Source: Mycobacterium gordonae
Lineage (GTDB): Bacteria; Actinomycetota; Actinomycetes; Mycobacteriales; Mycobacteriaceae
Assembly (NCBI RefSeq): GCF_001417955.2
Contig: NZ_LKTM01000350.1
Span: 124,001-188,000, forward strand
Reading direction: 5' to 3'
DNA: 64,000 bases
This document shows positions 17,180-25,093 of the stretch, piece after piece. Both the position numbers and the translations under genes were made by a program. The notes below the pieces were generated by a model that worked only from the letters and a program-made list of their open reading frames with translations, was not told where the DNA came from and searched no databases. The number at the start of each line of letters is the position of its first letter. Position 1 is the stretch's first letter.

Positions 17180-17565
17180 GCGGTCATCCGTGCGTCGGCC
17201 GGGACGATTTCTTTACCGAGCGGGACCAGTGACACCGGGATCAGCTTCAGATTTGCCAGCGCCAGGGGAATGCCGATGATCGTGGCGGCCATGGCGATGG
17301 CGCTCGCCAGGTGTCCGATCGCCAGCCACAACCCGAACAGCAGGATCCAGATGACGTTGCCGATCAGCGCGCCCGTCCCGGTGCCGGGCTTCTCGACGAT
17401 GGTGCGGCCGAACGGCCACAGCGCATATGAGGCGATACGCAGCGCGGCGAAACCGAACGGGATGGTGACGATCAGCAGGAAGCACACCAGCGCTGCCAGG
17501 AGATAGCCGAGAGCCAGCCAGAGGCCACCGAAAATCAACCAGATAACGTTCAGGATCAGGCGCAT
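17176..17565 (-). CDS. YccF-domain inner-membrane protein (Rv0870c-like)
   Basis: A 129-residue membrane protein made of two copies of the YccF domain. Each begins N-V-I-W-x-x-x-x-G-L-W-L-A-x-G (NVIWLIFGGLWLALG and NVIWILLFGLWLAIG) and ends with a GIPLALANLKLIPVSLVPLG-type segment. About four hydrophobic stretches are visible. The function is unknown in the family. Its stop overlaps the moaA start (ATGA), making it the first gene of the YccF-moaA-moaD unit, though a role in cofactor synthesis is not implied. Confidence 0.9.
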   Translation of the reverse strand: MRLILNVIWLIFGGLWLALGYLLAALVCFLLIVTIPFGFAALRIASYALWPFGRTIVEKPGTGTGALIGNVIWILLFGLWLAIGHLASAIAMAATIIGIPLALANLKLIPVSLVPLGKEIVPADARMTA

Positions 17566-17655
17566 CTTTCCTCCAGCGGTAATGCAAGCCTACCGAGTAC
17601 CCGCTAAACCGGGGTGCTCGGCGGTCGGGCATCCGAGTAGGATCTGTGATCGTCA

Positions 17656-17681
17656 ACGCGTCCTGCGCAGGCGGGACGCGT
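17656..17681 (+). promoter_or_regulatory. Stem-loop in the cspB leader
   Basis: Arms ACGCGTCC (17656-17663) and GGACGCGT (17674-17681) can pair across a 10-nt loop. A possible -10 element TAGGAT lies at 17638-17643, so the stem would fall at the 5' end of an mRNA with a leader of about 80 nt. Leader structures regulate cold-shock genes in other bacteria; a similar role here is a guess. Confidence 0.5.
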
Positions 17682-17728
17682 CTTCTATGTCGCATACCAG
17701 TGATCCGTCAGACAAGCAGGTGAGAGCA

Positions 17729-18148
17729 GTGCCGACCGGCAAAGTGAAGTGGTACGACTCCGAGAAGGGGTTCGGCTTCCTGTCGCAGGAGGATGGCGAG
17801 GACGTCTACGTCCGCTCCTCGGCGTTGCCCGCGGGTGTCGAAGGGCTCAAAGCGGGGCAGAAGGTCGAGTTCGGCATCGCGTCCGGCCGGCGCGGACCGC
17901 AGGCGTTGAGCCTGAAGCTGATCGACCCGCCGCCGAGCCTGGCGCGGTCGGCCGCCCGCCCGCGTCGCGAGGCGCCGGCCGAACACAAGCACAGTCCCGA
18001 CGAGCTGCACGGCATGGTCGAGGACATGATCACGCTGCTGGAGAGCACCGTCCAGCCCGAGTTGCGCAAGGGCCGCTACCCCGATCGCAAGACCGCCCGC
18101 CAGATCTCCGAGGTGGTCAAGGCCGTCGCGCGGGAGTTCGAGGCCTGA
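17729..18148 (+). CDS. cspB: CspB, cold-shock-domain protein with C-terminal extension
   Basis: A 139-residue protein. The cold-shock domain (about 1-65) has the RNA-binding motifs KWYDSEKGFGFL and VYVRSS. A C-terminal extension of about 70 residues is shared with M. tuberculosis CspB (Rv0871), including HSPDELHGMVEDMITLLESTV and RKGRYPDRKTAR. It is thought to bind single-stranded nucleic acid. I start at GTG 17729 to agree with MPTGKVKWYD starts in the family. An in-frame ATG at 17687 would add 14 residues. Confidence 0.93.
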   Translation: MPTGKVKWYDSEKGFGFLSQEDGEDVYVRSSALPAGVEGLKAGQKVEFGIASGRRGPQALSLKLIDPPPSLARSAARPRREAPAEHKHSPDELHGMVEDMITLLESTVQPELRKGRYPDRKTARQISEVVKAVAREFEA

Positions 18149-18179
18149 TCGACCGTCGTCCGTGCGGCAGGATGGAGGA

Positions 18180-19184
18180 ATGGGCTCCTACGTTGCCGGC
18201 AAGGGCGAATTCAACCGCGACACCAACTACATCACCACCCGCATCACCGCCGACGGGCGTGACGGCTATCCGGTGGAGCCGGGCCGATACCGGCTCGTGG
18301 TCGCCCGCGCGTGCCCCTGGGCCAATCGCACCATCATCGTGCGCAGACTGCTCGGCCTGGAATCCGTTCTCTCCATTGGTTTTTGCGGTCCGACCCATGA
18401 CGAGCGCAGCTGGACGTTCGACCTCGATCCGGGAGGCGTGGACCCGGTACTGAAGATTCCGCGTTTGCAGGACGCCTATTTCAAGCGTGATCCCGATTAC
18501 CCCAAGGGCATCACGGTCCCGGCAATCGTCGACATACCGACCGGCGCCGTCGTGACCAACGACTTCGCGCAGATCACCCTCGACTTTACCACCGAGTGGA
18601 CGGCCTACCACCGGGAGGGGGCGCCGCAGCTCTACCCCGAGAAGTTGCGCGACGAGATTGACGAAGTGAGCAAGCGCATCTACACCGAGATCAACAATGG
18701 GGTGTACCGCTGCGGATTCGCCGGCTCGCAGGAGTCCTACGAGGCGGCGTACGACCGGTTGTTCACCGCGCTGGATTGGGTCAGCGACCGGCTGGCGCAG
18801 CAGCGATATCTGGTGGGAGACACCATCACCGAGGCTGACGTCCGGCTGTTCACCACGCTGGCCCGCTTCGACCCGGTGTATCACGGGCACTTCAAATGCA
18901 ATCGGTCCAAGCTGTCAGAGCTGCCGGTGCTGTGGGCGTATGCGCGAGACCTGTTCCAGACACCGGGTTTCGGCGACACCACCGACTTCGTTCAGATCAA
19001 GCAGCACTATTACATCGTGCACGCCGACATCAACCCCACCCGCATCGTGCCCAAGGGCCCTGACCTGTCCGGCTGGCTCACACCGCACGGCCGGGAAGCG
19101 TTGGGCGGCAGGCCGTTCGGCGACGGCACTCCACCCGGGCCGCCGGCCGACGGGGAACGGGTGCCAGCCGGTCACGGCGCGTGA
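18180..19184 (+). CDS. Glutathionyl-hydroquinone-reductase-like GST (Xi/ECM4 family)
   Basis: A 334-residue thioredoxin-fold transferase. The active-site motif CPWANR near residue 38 corresponds to CPWAHR in ECM4/YqjG enzymes, which reductively remove glutathione from hydroquinone adducts. Further family marks are PAIVDIPTGAVVTNDF, VYRCGFAGSQESYEAAY and GDTITEADVRLFTTLARFD. Mycobacteria use mycothiol, so a mycothiol-linked reaction is likely but not shown by sequence. The start is ATG 18180, with GGAGGA immediately before it; GTG 18162 is possible. In M. tuberculosis this interval holds other genes (PE_PGRS10, fadE10). Confidence 0.85.
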   Translation: MGSYVAGKGEFNRDTNYITTRITADGRDGYPVEPGRYRLVVARACPWANRTIIVRRLLGLESVLSIGFCGPTHDERSWTFDLDPGGVDPVLKIPRLQDAYFKRDPDYPKGITVPAIVDIPTGAVVTNDFAQITLDFTTEWTAYHREGAPQLYPEKLRDEIDEVSKRIYTEINNGVYRCGFAGSQESYEAAYDRLFTALDWVSDRLAQQRYLVGDTITEADVRLFTTLARFDPVYHGHFKCNRSKLSELPVLWAYARDLFQTPGFGDTTDFVQIKQHYYIVHADINPTRIVPKGPDLSGWLTPHGREALGGRPFGDGTPPGPPADGERVPAGHGA

Positions 19185-19196
19185 GTTCGGCGTAGG

Positions 19197-19682
19197 TCAA
19201 AAGGTCACGCGGACAGACCATTCCGCATGCGGTGCTTCGCGCAGTTCGCCGTCGTCGACCACCAGGGTCAACAGCTGCACCACGACCCCGGTCAGCCGTC
19301 CCCGGTGTGGGTCGACGGTGGGAATGGTGACCGCGAGGCGCGTGTCCGGCCGGAAGAAGGTGGTCGCGGTGTTGGTCGGGTCCTCATAGATCTGCAGCAA
19401 CCGCCACGGGGCCCGGCCGATGGCCTCGGGCACCGACAGCTGCACCGGAAAGCGTTCGCTCACCTGCAATTCGCCCTGCGACTGTGGCGTCTGGCAGTCG
19501 TTGAGGTTCAGCACGTTGCAATACAGGTAGGGACCCACCCGGACGGTATGGCCACGCGAGTAGGCGCTGATCTCCGGGAAGTGCGGGCCTCGATCACGGG
19601 ACAGTAGCCAGATCCCGAGACCGGCTCCGGCAGCCAGCGCCACCACGACGGCCGCGACCAGAGCGGCCACTGTGCGTTTCAC
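19197..19682 (-). CDS. Exported or membrane-anchored protein (Rv0875c-like)
   Basis: A 161-residue protein that begins VKRTVAALVAAVVVALAAGA, a signal-anchor of about 25 hydrophobic residues, and then runs as a soluble extracytoplasmic domain. Two cysteines (YCNVLNLNDC) could form a disulfide. No catalytic motif is visible. Its GTG start overlaps the stop of the upstream MFS-type gene by 4 nt, so the pair is translationally coupled and may work together. Length agrees with Rv0875c. Function unknown. Confidence 0.85.
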   Translation of the reverse strand: MKRTVAALVAAVVVALAAGAGLGIWLLSRDRGPHFPEISAYSRGHTVRVGPYLYCNVLNLNDCQTPQSQGELQVSERFPVQLSVPEAIGRAPWRLLQIYEDPTNTATTFFRPDTRLAVTIPTVDPHRGRLTGVVVQLLTLVVDDGELREAPHAEWSVRVTF

Positions 19683-21364
19683 CGCGGCATCACTCCGGGC
19701 GTCGGGGCGCCGGGGCGCCGGCCCTCCTGCTCGACCATGACAGGTCGGTTGCCACCGAGACCGGGGATCAGCGAGTCGCCCCGGAAGCTGACGATCGTCT
19801 GGGCCAGGCCAAGAATCAGCAGGGCACTGACGACGGTGAAGCCGACCCACAGTTCGGTGTAGACCAACACGCCGACCGCGCCTCCCAGTACCCACGCCAA
19901 CTGCAAGGTGGACTCTGAACGCCCGAATCCTGAAGCGCGGGACTCCTCAGGTAGGTCGTCCTGCAGCGACGCGTCCAGCGAGGCCTTGGCGATGGCGCTT
20001 GAACCCGAGGTGACCAGCGTGGCGACCGCGACCACGATCAGGTTCCCGCCGACCGCGGCGGCGATGGCGAACGCAGTCACCGCCAGGGTGCACCGCACCA
20101 CCAGAACGGCCGGCCGGCCCAGCTTCAGACGCGCGCTGGCGAAGTTGCCGGCGAAGTTACCGATGGCGGCGGCGGCACCGATCATGCCCAGCATGGCCAG
20201 CTGCACCCACCCGTCGGCGTCGTGCGCCTTGGCCACGAACGCCGGGTACAAGAACAGGAAGCCGACCATGACCTTGATGGTGCAGTTGCCCCACAGCGAG
20301 GTGATGATGTTGCGGCCCAGGGGTTGTCGCAGCTTGCCGCCGACCTTCGCGCCTTCCTCCTGCCAGCTCTGGTGCAGGTGGTCGCTGTGACGGTGGTAGC
20401 TCAAGGTGGCGGGGACCTCGCCCGCGGTCACCTCCACCCAACTCGGGATGCGCATGGAGAGCAGGGCGCCGGCGATCGTGATGCCTACGACGACGAACAG
20501 CGCGCCGGGCAGTTTGAACATGTGGGTGCATGCGAACTCGACGCCCGCCGCGATTGCGCCGCCGGCAATGGTGCCGCCCAGTAGCCCGAACACCGTCAGC
20601 CGGGAGTTGACCCGGACCAGATCGATGGTCGGCGGCATGACGCGCGGCGTCACGGCGCTGCGCAGCACGCTGAACGACTTGGAGAACACCATCATCGCCA
20701 GGGCGCAGGGATACAGCACCCACGGCGGGAAGCTGCCGCTGGCGCCGTCGTAATTCATGATCAGCACCAGAGCCAGCGCGGTGCGCAGCGCGAACGACAA
20801 CGCCAAGGCGACCCTTCGGCCGTGCTGCAGCTTGTCCAGCGCCGGGCCGATCAGCGGCGCGATGACGGCGAACGGTGCGATGGTGATCAACAGGTACAGC
20901 GCGACCTTGGACTTGCTCTCACCGCTGGCCGCCGCGAAGAACAGGGTGTTGGCCAGGGCGACCGCCATCGCGGAGTCGACGGCGAAGTTCGCCATCACCG
21001 GCCAGGTCAGCGCGGTGAGCCCGGACTTGTCGGCACCGTCAGCGGTGGCGGCGCGCTGCACCATCCAGTACATCCGGGAACCCATTTCACGGCTGCGCAT
21101 GGCGGCGGCGCGGGTGACGGTGATGCGTTCACCGGCAGCGCGCGGCGACTCGGGCTCGGCGTCGCGCGCCCGGGGCGGCTCGTGGTCCAGCGGTGGCAGG
21201 TAACGGTTGGCGCTCGGCGGCGGTGGCGGCCGGCGCGACCGGCGATAGTCGGCGTCATCTGCCGGATAGTTGGCCATGCCCGGATGCTGGTTGGTCGATC
21301 GGGTCCGGTGGCCCGGGGGTGGGGCCATCCGGCCCGCATCATCACCTCGCCGTCCGGACACCAT
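19679..21364 (-). CDS. MFS-type membrane transporter (Rv0876c-like)
   Basis: A 561-residue membrane protein. About 110 N-terminal residues are hydrophilic, rich in Arg and Pro, and cytoplasmic. A run of hydrophobic helices follows, with the MFS-type loop LDKLQHGRR between helices 2 and 3. The substrate cannot be named. The start is uncertain: ATG 21364, 21328 and 21277 are all in frame, and I give the longest. It faces the DUF3027 gene across a 122-nt divergent promoter region that contains an inverted repeat. Confidence 0.82.
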   Translation of the reverse strand: MVSGRRGDDAGRMAPPPGHRTRSTNQHPGMANYPADDADYRRSRRPPPPPSANRYLPPLDHEPPRARDAEPESPRAAGERITVTRAAAMRSREMGSRMYWMVQRAATADGADKSGLTALTWPVMANFAVDSAMAVALANTLFFAAASGESKSKVALYLLITIAPFAVIAPLIGPALDKLQHGRRVALALSFALRTALALVLIMNYDGASGSFPPWVLYPCALAMMVFSKSFSVLRSAVTPRVMPPTIDLVRVNSRLTVFGLLGGTIAGGAIAAGVEFACTHMFKLPGALFVVVGITIAGALLSMRIPSWVEVTAGEVPATLSYHRHSDHLHQSWQEEGAKVGGKLRQPLGRNIITSLWGNCTIKVMVGFLFLYPAFVAKAHDADGWVQLAMLGMIGAAAAIGNFAGNFASARLKLGRPAVLVVRCTLAVTAFAIAAAVGGNLIVVAVATLVTSGSSAIAKASLDASLQDDLPEESRASGFGRSESTLQLAWVLGGAVGVLVYTELWVGFTVVSALLILGLAQTIVSFRGDSLIPGLGGNRPVMVEQEGRRPGAPTPGVMPR

Positions 21365-21377
21365 TCAATTCTGTCCT

Positions 21378-21419
21378 ATGACCGAGTCACCGCGGAGTAA
21401 ACCGGTGTGGCTCGGTCAT
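21378..21419. repeat. Inverted repeat in the divergent promoter of the MFS and DUF3027 genes
   Basis: Arms ATGACCGAG (21378-21386) and CTCGGTCAT (21411-21419) are perfect complements, with a second inner pair CACCG/CGGTG. It lies 14 nt upstream of the longest MFS start and about 70 nt upstream of the DUF3027 start. It could be a regulator-binding site or a leader hairpin. Confidence 0.6.
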
Positions 21420-21486
21420 CGTGTCTTCCGGCAGTATGGGGGCGCACGAAAGAACGCCATCGACAAGGTGACATTAAGGTGACACT

Positions 21487-22572
21487 GTGACCGGACCCAT
21501 GGAGGACTCCTCCGTAGCGACCGTGGCTGAGTGGCCCGACGAGCTCGCGGGGGTGCTCACGGGTGCGGCTGAGCAGGCCAGGGAAGCGGTGGCCGAGTTC
21601 AGCGGGGCCGACGCCGTCGGCGATTACCTGGGTGTCAGCTACGAGGACCCGAACGCCGCCACCCACCGGTTCCTGGCCCACGTGCCGGGATATCAGGGCT
21701 GGCAGTGGGCCGTCGTCGTCGCCGGCTACCCCGGTGCCGACCACGCCACGATCAGCGAGGTGGTGCTGATCCCCGGTCCGACCGCCCTGCTCGCGCCGGA
21801 CTGGGTTCCGTGGGACCAGCGGGTGCGGCCGGGAGACCTGGGCCCCGGGGACCTGTTGGCGCCGGTGAAGGACGATCCGCGGCTGGTCCCCGGATACAGC
21901 GCCAGCGGGGATCCCTACATTGATGAGGTCGCCGTCGAACTCGGCCTGGGCCGGCGCTGGGTGATGAGCCCCTGGGGCCGCGCCGACGCCGCGGAGCGCT
22001 GGCACGAAGGTGACTACGGACCCGACTCGGCGATGTCGCGCGCGACCAAGCGCGTGTGCCGTGACTGCGGATTTTTCCTGCCGCTCGCCGGATCGCTCGG
22101 GGAGATGTTCGGTGTCTGCGGCAATGAACTGTCCGCCGACGGGCACGTCGTCGACAAGTTCTACGGGTGCGGCGCGCATTCCGATACTCCCGCCCCGGCG
22201 GGTACCGGTTCGCCGATGTACGAACCGTACGACGACGGGGTGCTCGACGTGGCAGCGAAGCCGCCTGTCGAGGTCGTCGAGGCTCTGGACGCCGCGGCTG
22301 ACACGCCCGCCGAACCTGAGGCGCTGGTTGAGGCTGACGCACCGGTTGAGGCTGACGCGCCGGTGGAGACCGACGCGCCCGCCGAGCCCGAGGCGCCTGT
22401 CGAGGTTGCCGAACCCGACGCGCCCGTGGAGGCCGTCGCGCCCGCCGAGACCCCCGAGCCGACGGAGCCGGAGCCCTCCGCACCGGCTGAGCCGGCGGGG
22501 CCGGCAGACCTCACGGACCCTGTGCAACCGCAGGTGCCCGACGCCCCCAGCAATGGTCCGGAGTCCGGCTAA
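21487..22572 (+). CDS. DUF3027 protein with acidic Pro/Ala/Glu repeat tail (Rv0877-like)
   Basis: A 361-residue protein. The N-terminal DUF3027 region (about 1-240) contains a cysteine pair in CRDCGFFLPL and later CGNEL/YGCGAH, which could bind a metal. From about residue 255 the chain becomes a low-complexity acidic tail built on repeats of A-P-V-E, such as EADAPVEADAPVETDAPAEP. The tail makes it clearly longer than the M. tuberculosis homologue (about 262 aa from memory). GTG 21487 has AAGG 7 nt upstream. Two direct AAGGTGACA repeats (21465, 21476) precede it. Function unknown. Confidence 0.83.
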   Translation: MTGPMEDSSVATVAEWPDELAGVLTGAAEQAREAVAEFSGADAVGDYLGVSYEDPNAATHRFLAHVPGYQGWQWAVVVAGYPGADHATISEVVLIPGPTALLAPDWVPWDQRVRPGDLGPGDLLAPVKDDPRLVPGYSASGDPYIDEVAVELGLGRRWVMSPWGRADAAERWHEGDYGPDSAMSRATKRVCRDCGFFLPLAGSLGEMFGVCGNELSADGHVVDKFYGCGAHSDTPAPAGTGSPMYEPYDDGVLDVAAKPPVEVVEALDAAADTPAEPEALVEADAPVEADAPVETDAPAEPEAPVEVAEPDAPVEAVAPAETPEPTEPEPSAPAEPAGPADLTDPVQPQVPDAPSNGPESG

Positions 22573-22655
22573 CGCCGTCCGATCGATCTTGTAATACGCT
22601 GCGGCTCAGCAGGTTTGACTGCCACGCCGCTATGCTGTCCGCTGCGCCCGGCGCC

Positions 22656-23111
22656 TCAGCGCCCCTCGGCGGCGGACTTGATCCGTTCCAGCGATGCGTT
22701 CATGCCCTCGACCAACTCCCGCTCGAAGCTGTCGGTTCCGCCCAGGAGTGCATTCACCGTGAGGTTGGACACCGCGCTGGTGCCGTTTTCGGCGTGGCGG
22801 CTCTCCGTTACGCGAGTGCCCGCCCCTTGGGGCTCGAGCTCGTAGCTCCAGATGGTGCGATTGGTATCGACCCGGAATGCCAACTTCTTCTCCGGAACGA
22901 CCTCCACGACCGTAGACGTCGTCGGCCAGAACAGGCGGTTGCGCCGGTTGAGGTTCAGCGTGCGGGTCCCGTTGCGCAGCGGTCCGAACTGCCGCATCCA
23001 CCGGCACTGGGGACTCCACTGCGGCATGCGCCGGAAGTCAGAGATCAGCTCCCACACTTTGGCGGGCGGCGCGTCGATGTCGATCGAAGCCTGTAGCAGC
23101 GGGGCGGCCAT
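22656..23111 (-). CDS. SRPBCC (polyketide cyclase/START-like) family protein
   Basis: A 151-residue protein with the SRPBCC fold. It starts MAAPLLQASIDIDAPPAKVW, the usual first strand of this fold, and continues with WSPQCRWMRQFGPLRNGTRTL and a closing helix LVEGMNASLERIK. These proteins bind hydrophobic ligands in a deep pocket; the ligand here is not predictable. AAGGAGGA sits just before ATG 23111. It lies 14 nt after a codirectional DUF2530 gene. M. tuberculosis carries PPE13 between Rv0877 and Rv0879c instead, so this gene marks a difference in synteny. Confidence 0.85.
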   Translation of the reverse strand: MAAPLLQASIDIDAPPAKVWELISDFRRMPQWSPQCRWMRQFGPLRNGTRTLNLNRRNRLFWPTTSTVVEVVPEKKLAFRVDTNRTIWSYELEPQGAGTRVTESRHAENGTSAVSNLTVNALLGGTDSFERELVEGMNASLERIKSAAEGR

Positions 23112-23125
23112 GCGTCCTCCTTGAG

Positions 23126-23395
23126 TTATCGGTGATCGAGCAGGGTTTCCAGACCGGCCTGCGCACCCCGGGCGCCGCGGCGGGCGGCGGCAAGTTGCCA
23201 CCCGAAAATGCTGGTTCCCAGCACCCCCACGCCGAGGCCGGCGATAGCAACCGGGCGCCACGTCTCGAGACCGGGTACGAGGAACGCGACGGCTACGGCC
23301 ACCAGCCAACCCAGCGCACCGACCAGGATGATCGGCCACACCGCAAGCAGCGCCGGTGGCAGCGGCGGTGGTTCGGGCGCAGGCTGGTCAGTCAT
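23126..23395 (-). CDS. DUF2530 small membrane protein (Rv0879c-like)
   Basis: An 89-residue protein with a proline-rich N-terminus (PAPEPPPLPPALLAVWP), two hydrophobic helices (about 22-45 and 50-68) and a basic C-terminus. Matches Rv0879c in size and place. Function unknown. ATG 23395 is preferred; ATG 23410 in frame would add five residues. Confidence 0.82.
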   Translation of the reverse strand: MTDQPAPEPPPLPPALLAVWPIILVGALGWLVAVAVAFLVPGLETWRPVAIAGLGVGVLGTSIFGWQLAAARRGARGAQAGLETLLDHR

Positions 23396-23509
23396 TTCGC
23401 GTCTCAACATACCGCCGACGATCCCGGCGGTGATCGCCGTGGTGAGCCGGCGGTGTGTGGTTCGCCGTTTCTGATTCCCGTCCCTGGCGTTTGGTTGTAA
23501 CCTCGCGCT

Positions 23510-23941
23510 GTGCCTGACAGCGATGCGCGGTTGGCAGCAGACTTGTCGTTGGCGGTCATGCGGCTGGCTCGCCAACTCCGGTTTCGGAACGCTTCGTCAC
23601 CGGTATCGCTGACCCAGCTTTCGGCACTGACGACGCTGGCCAACGAGGGTGCGATGACGCCCGGCGCCCTGGCGATCCGGGAACGGGTCCGGCCGCCGTC
23701 GATGACCCGGGTGATCGCGTCCCTGGCCGACGAGGGACTGGTCGACCGCGCCCCGCATCCCGTCGACGGCCGGCAGGTGCTGGTTTCGGTCTCCGAGGCC
23801 GGCGCCGAATTGGTCAGAGCAGCCCGTCAGGCCCGCCAGGAGTGGCTGGCCGAGCGGCTCGCGACTCTGGACGATGCCCAGCTCGACATCCTGCGCAACG
23901 CGTCGGACCTGATTTCGGCACTGGTCGACGAAAGCCCGTGA
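23510..23941 (+). CDS. MarR-family transcriptional regulator (Rv0880-like)
   Basis: A 143-residue winged-helix regulator. The recognition helix region GALAIRERVRPPSMTRVIASL is followed by the wing RAPHPVDGRQVLVSVSEAG, and terminal helices form the dimer interface. Size equals Rv0880. GTG 23510 is the start. Its TGA overlaps the GTG of the next gene (23938-23941), so a MarR regulator and an RNA methyltransferase are translated together. The divergent DUF2530 gene starts 114 nt away. Confidence 0.93.
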   Translation: MPDSDARLAADLSLAVMRLARQLRFRNASSPVSLTQLSALTTLANEGAMTPGALAIRERVRPPSMTRVIASLADEGLVDRAPHPVDGRQVLVSVSEAGAELVRAARQARQEWLAERLATLDDAQLDILRNASDLISALVDESP

Positions 23942-24762
23942 CCGCGCCGGACATCGATGTTCAGGACGTCACCGATCCCGACGACCCGCGCCTGGACGAT
24001 TTCCGCGACCTGAACAGCGTTGACCGCCGTCCCGACCTTCCCACCGGCAAGGGTCTGGTGATCGCCGAGGGCGTCCTGGTGGTGCAACGCATGCTGGCTT
24101 CGAGGTTCGCCCCGCGCGCGCTGCTGGGTACCGACCGGAGGCTGGCCGAGCTGAGAGACGACCTGACAGCCACCACGGCGCCGTACTACCGGGCCTCTGC
24201 CGAGGTGATGGCGCAGGCGGTGGGGTTCCATCTCAACCGTGGGGTGCTGGCCAGCGCCAGCCGGGTTCCCGAGCCGACCGTCGCCCAAGTGGTCCACGGC
24301 GCGCGCACCGTGGCGGTGCTCGAAGGCGTCAACGACCACGAAAACCTCGGCTCCATCTTCCGAAACGCGGCGGGCCTGGGGGTGGACGCGGTGGTTTTCG
24401 GCAGCGGCTGCGCCGACCCGCTCTACCGTCGCGCGGTCCGGGTCTCCATGGGCCACGCGCTGCTGGTGCCCTATGCGCGGGCCACCGACTGGCCGGCCGA
24501 CCTGGTGCGACTCCGCGAGCTCGGCTTCCGGCTGTTGGCGATGACGCCGCACGGCGACGCACGTGACCTGCGGGAGGCGATGACGACGGTGCGTCAGGAA
24601 CGGATCGCGGTGCTCGTTGGTGCCGAGGGGCCCGGACTGACGGCGGCCGCGCTGCGGATCAGCGACCTGCGGGTGCGCATCCCGATGTCGCGTGGCACCG
24701 ACTCGCTCAACGTGGCGACGGCAGCCGCGGTGGCTTTCTACGAGCGGGTGTGCTCGGGCTAG
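23938..24762 (+). CDS. SpoU (TrmH)-family rRNA/tRNA 2'-O-methyltransferase (Rv0881-like)
   Basis: A 274-residue SPOUT-class RNA methyltransferase. An N-terminal substrate-binding domain (to about 110) precedes the knotted SAM domain, which shows the three SpoU motifs: LEGVNDHENLGSIFRNA, VLVGAEGPGLT and IPMSRGTDSLNVATAAAVAFYE. The target base cannot be read from sequence. Its start overlaps the MarR gene by 4 nt. Confidence 0.93.
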   Translation: MTAPDIDVQDVTDPDDPRLDDFRDLNSVDRRPDLPTGKGLVIAEGVLVVQRMLASRFAPRALLGTDRRLAELRDDLTATTAPYYRASAEVMAQAVGFHLNRGVLASASRVPEPTVAQVVHGARTVAVLEGVNDHENLGSIFRNAAGLGVDAVVFGSGCADPLYRRAVRVSMGHALLVPYARATDWPADLVRLRELGFRLLAMTPHGDARDLREAMTTVRQERIAVLVGAEGPGLTAAALRISDLRVRIPMSRGTDSLNVATAAAVAFYERVCSG

Positions 24763-24771
24763 GCTCGCGAC

Positions 24772-25050
24772 GTGAACGATGAGTCCGTGCCCTGGGCAAC
24801 GGGTTTGGCGGTGGCCGGTTTCGTCGCCGCCGTCACAGGTGCCGCGATCGTGGTGCTCAGCCTCGGGCTGATCCGCGTGCATCCGCTGTTGGCCGTGGGC
24901 CTCAATGTGGTGGCGGTCGGCGGACTTGCACCCACGCTGTGGGGCTGGCGACGCACCCTGGTGTTGCGGTGGTTCGTGCTCGGGGCGGCGATCGGGGTGG
25001 CCGGGGCGTGGGTGTCACTGCTGGCCGTGACGCTGATGGGTGCCAGTTAG
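24772..25050 (+). CDS. Small membrane protein, DUF2537-like (Rv0882-like)
   Basis: A 92-residue protein with about three hydrophobic helices (10-33, 38-57, 65-90) and little else. It begins at GTG 24772, 9 nt after the methyltransferase stop, and is probably the last gene of that operon. It matches Rv0882 in size and position. Function unknown. Confidence 0.8.
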   Translation: MNDESVPWATGLAVAGFVAAVTGAAIVVLSLGLIRVHPLLAVGLNVVAVGGLAPTLWGWRRTLVLRWFVLGAAIGVAGAWVSLLAVTLMGAS

Positions 25051-25093
25051 GCGGCTGCCGACGCGCGTGATGCTGCGCCGGCTTGCGATCGAC

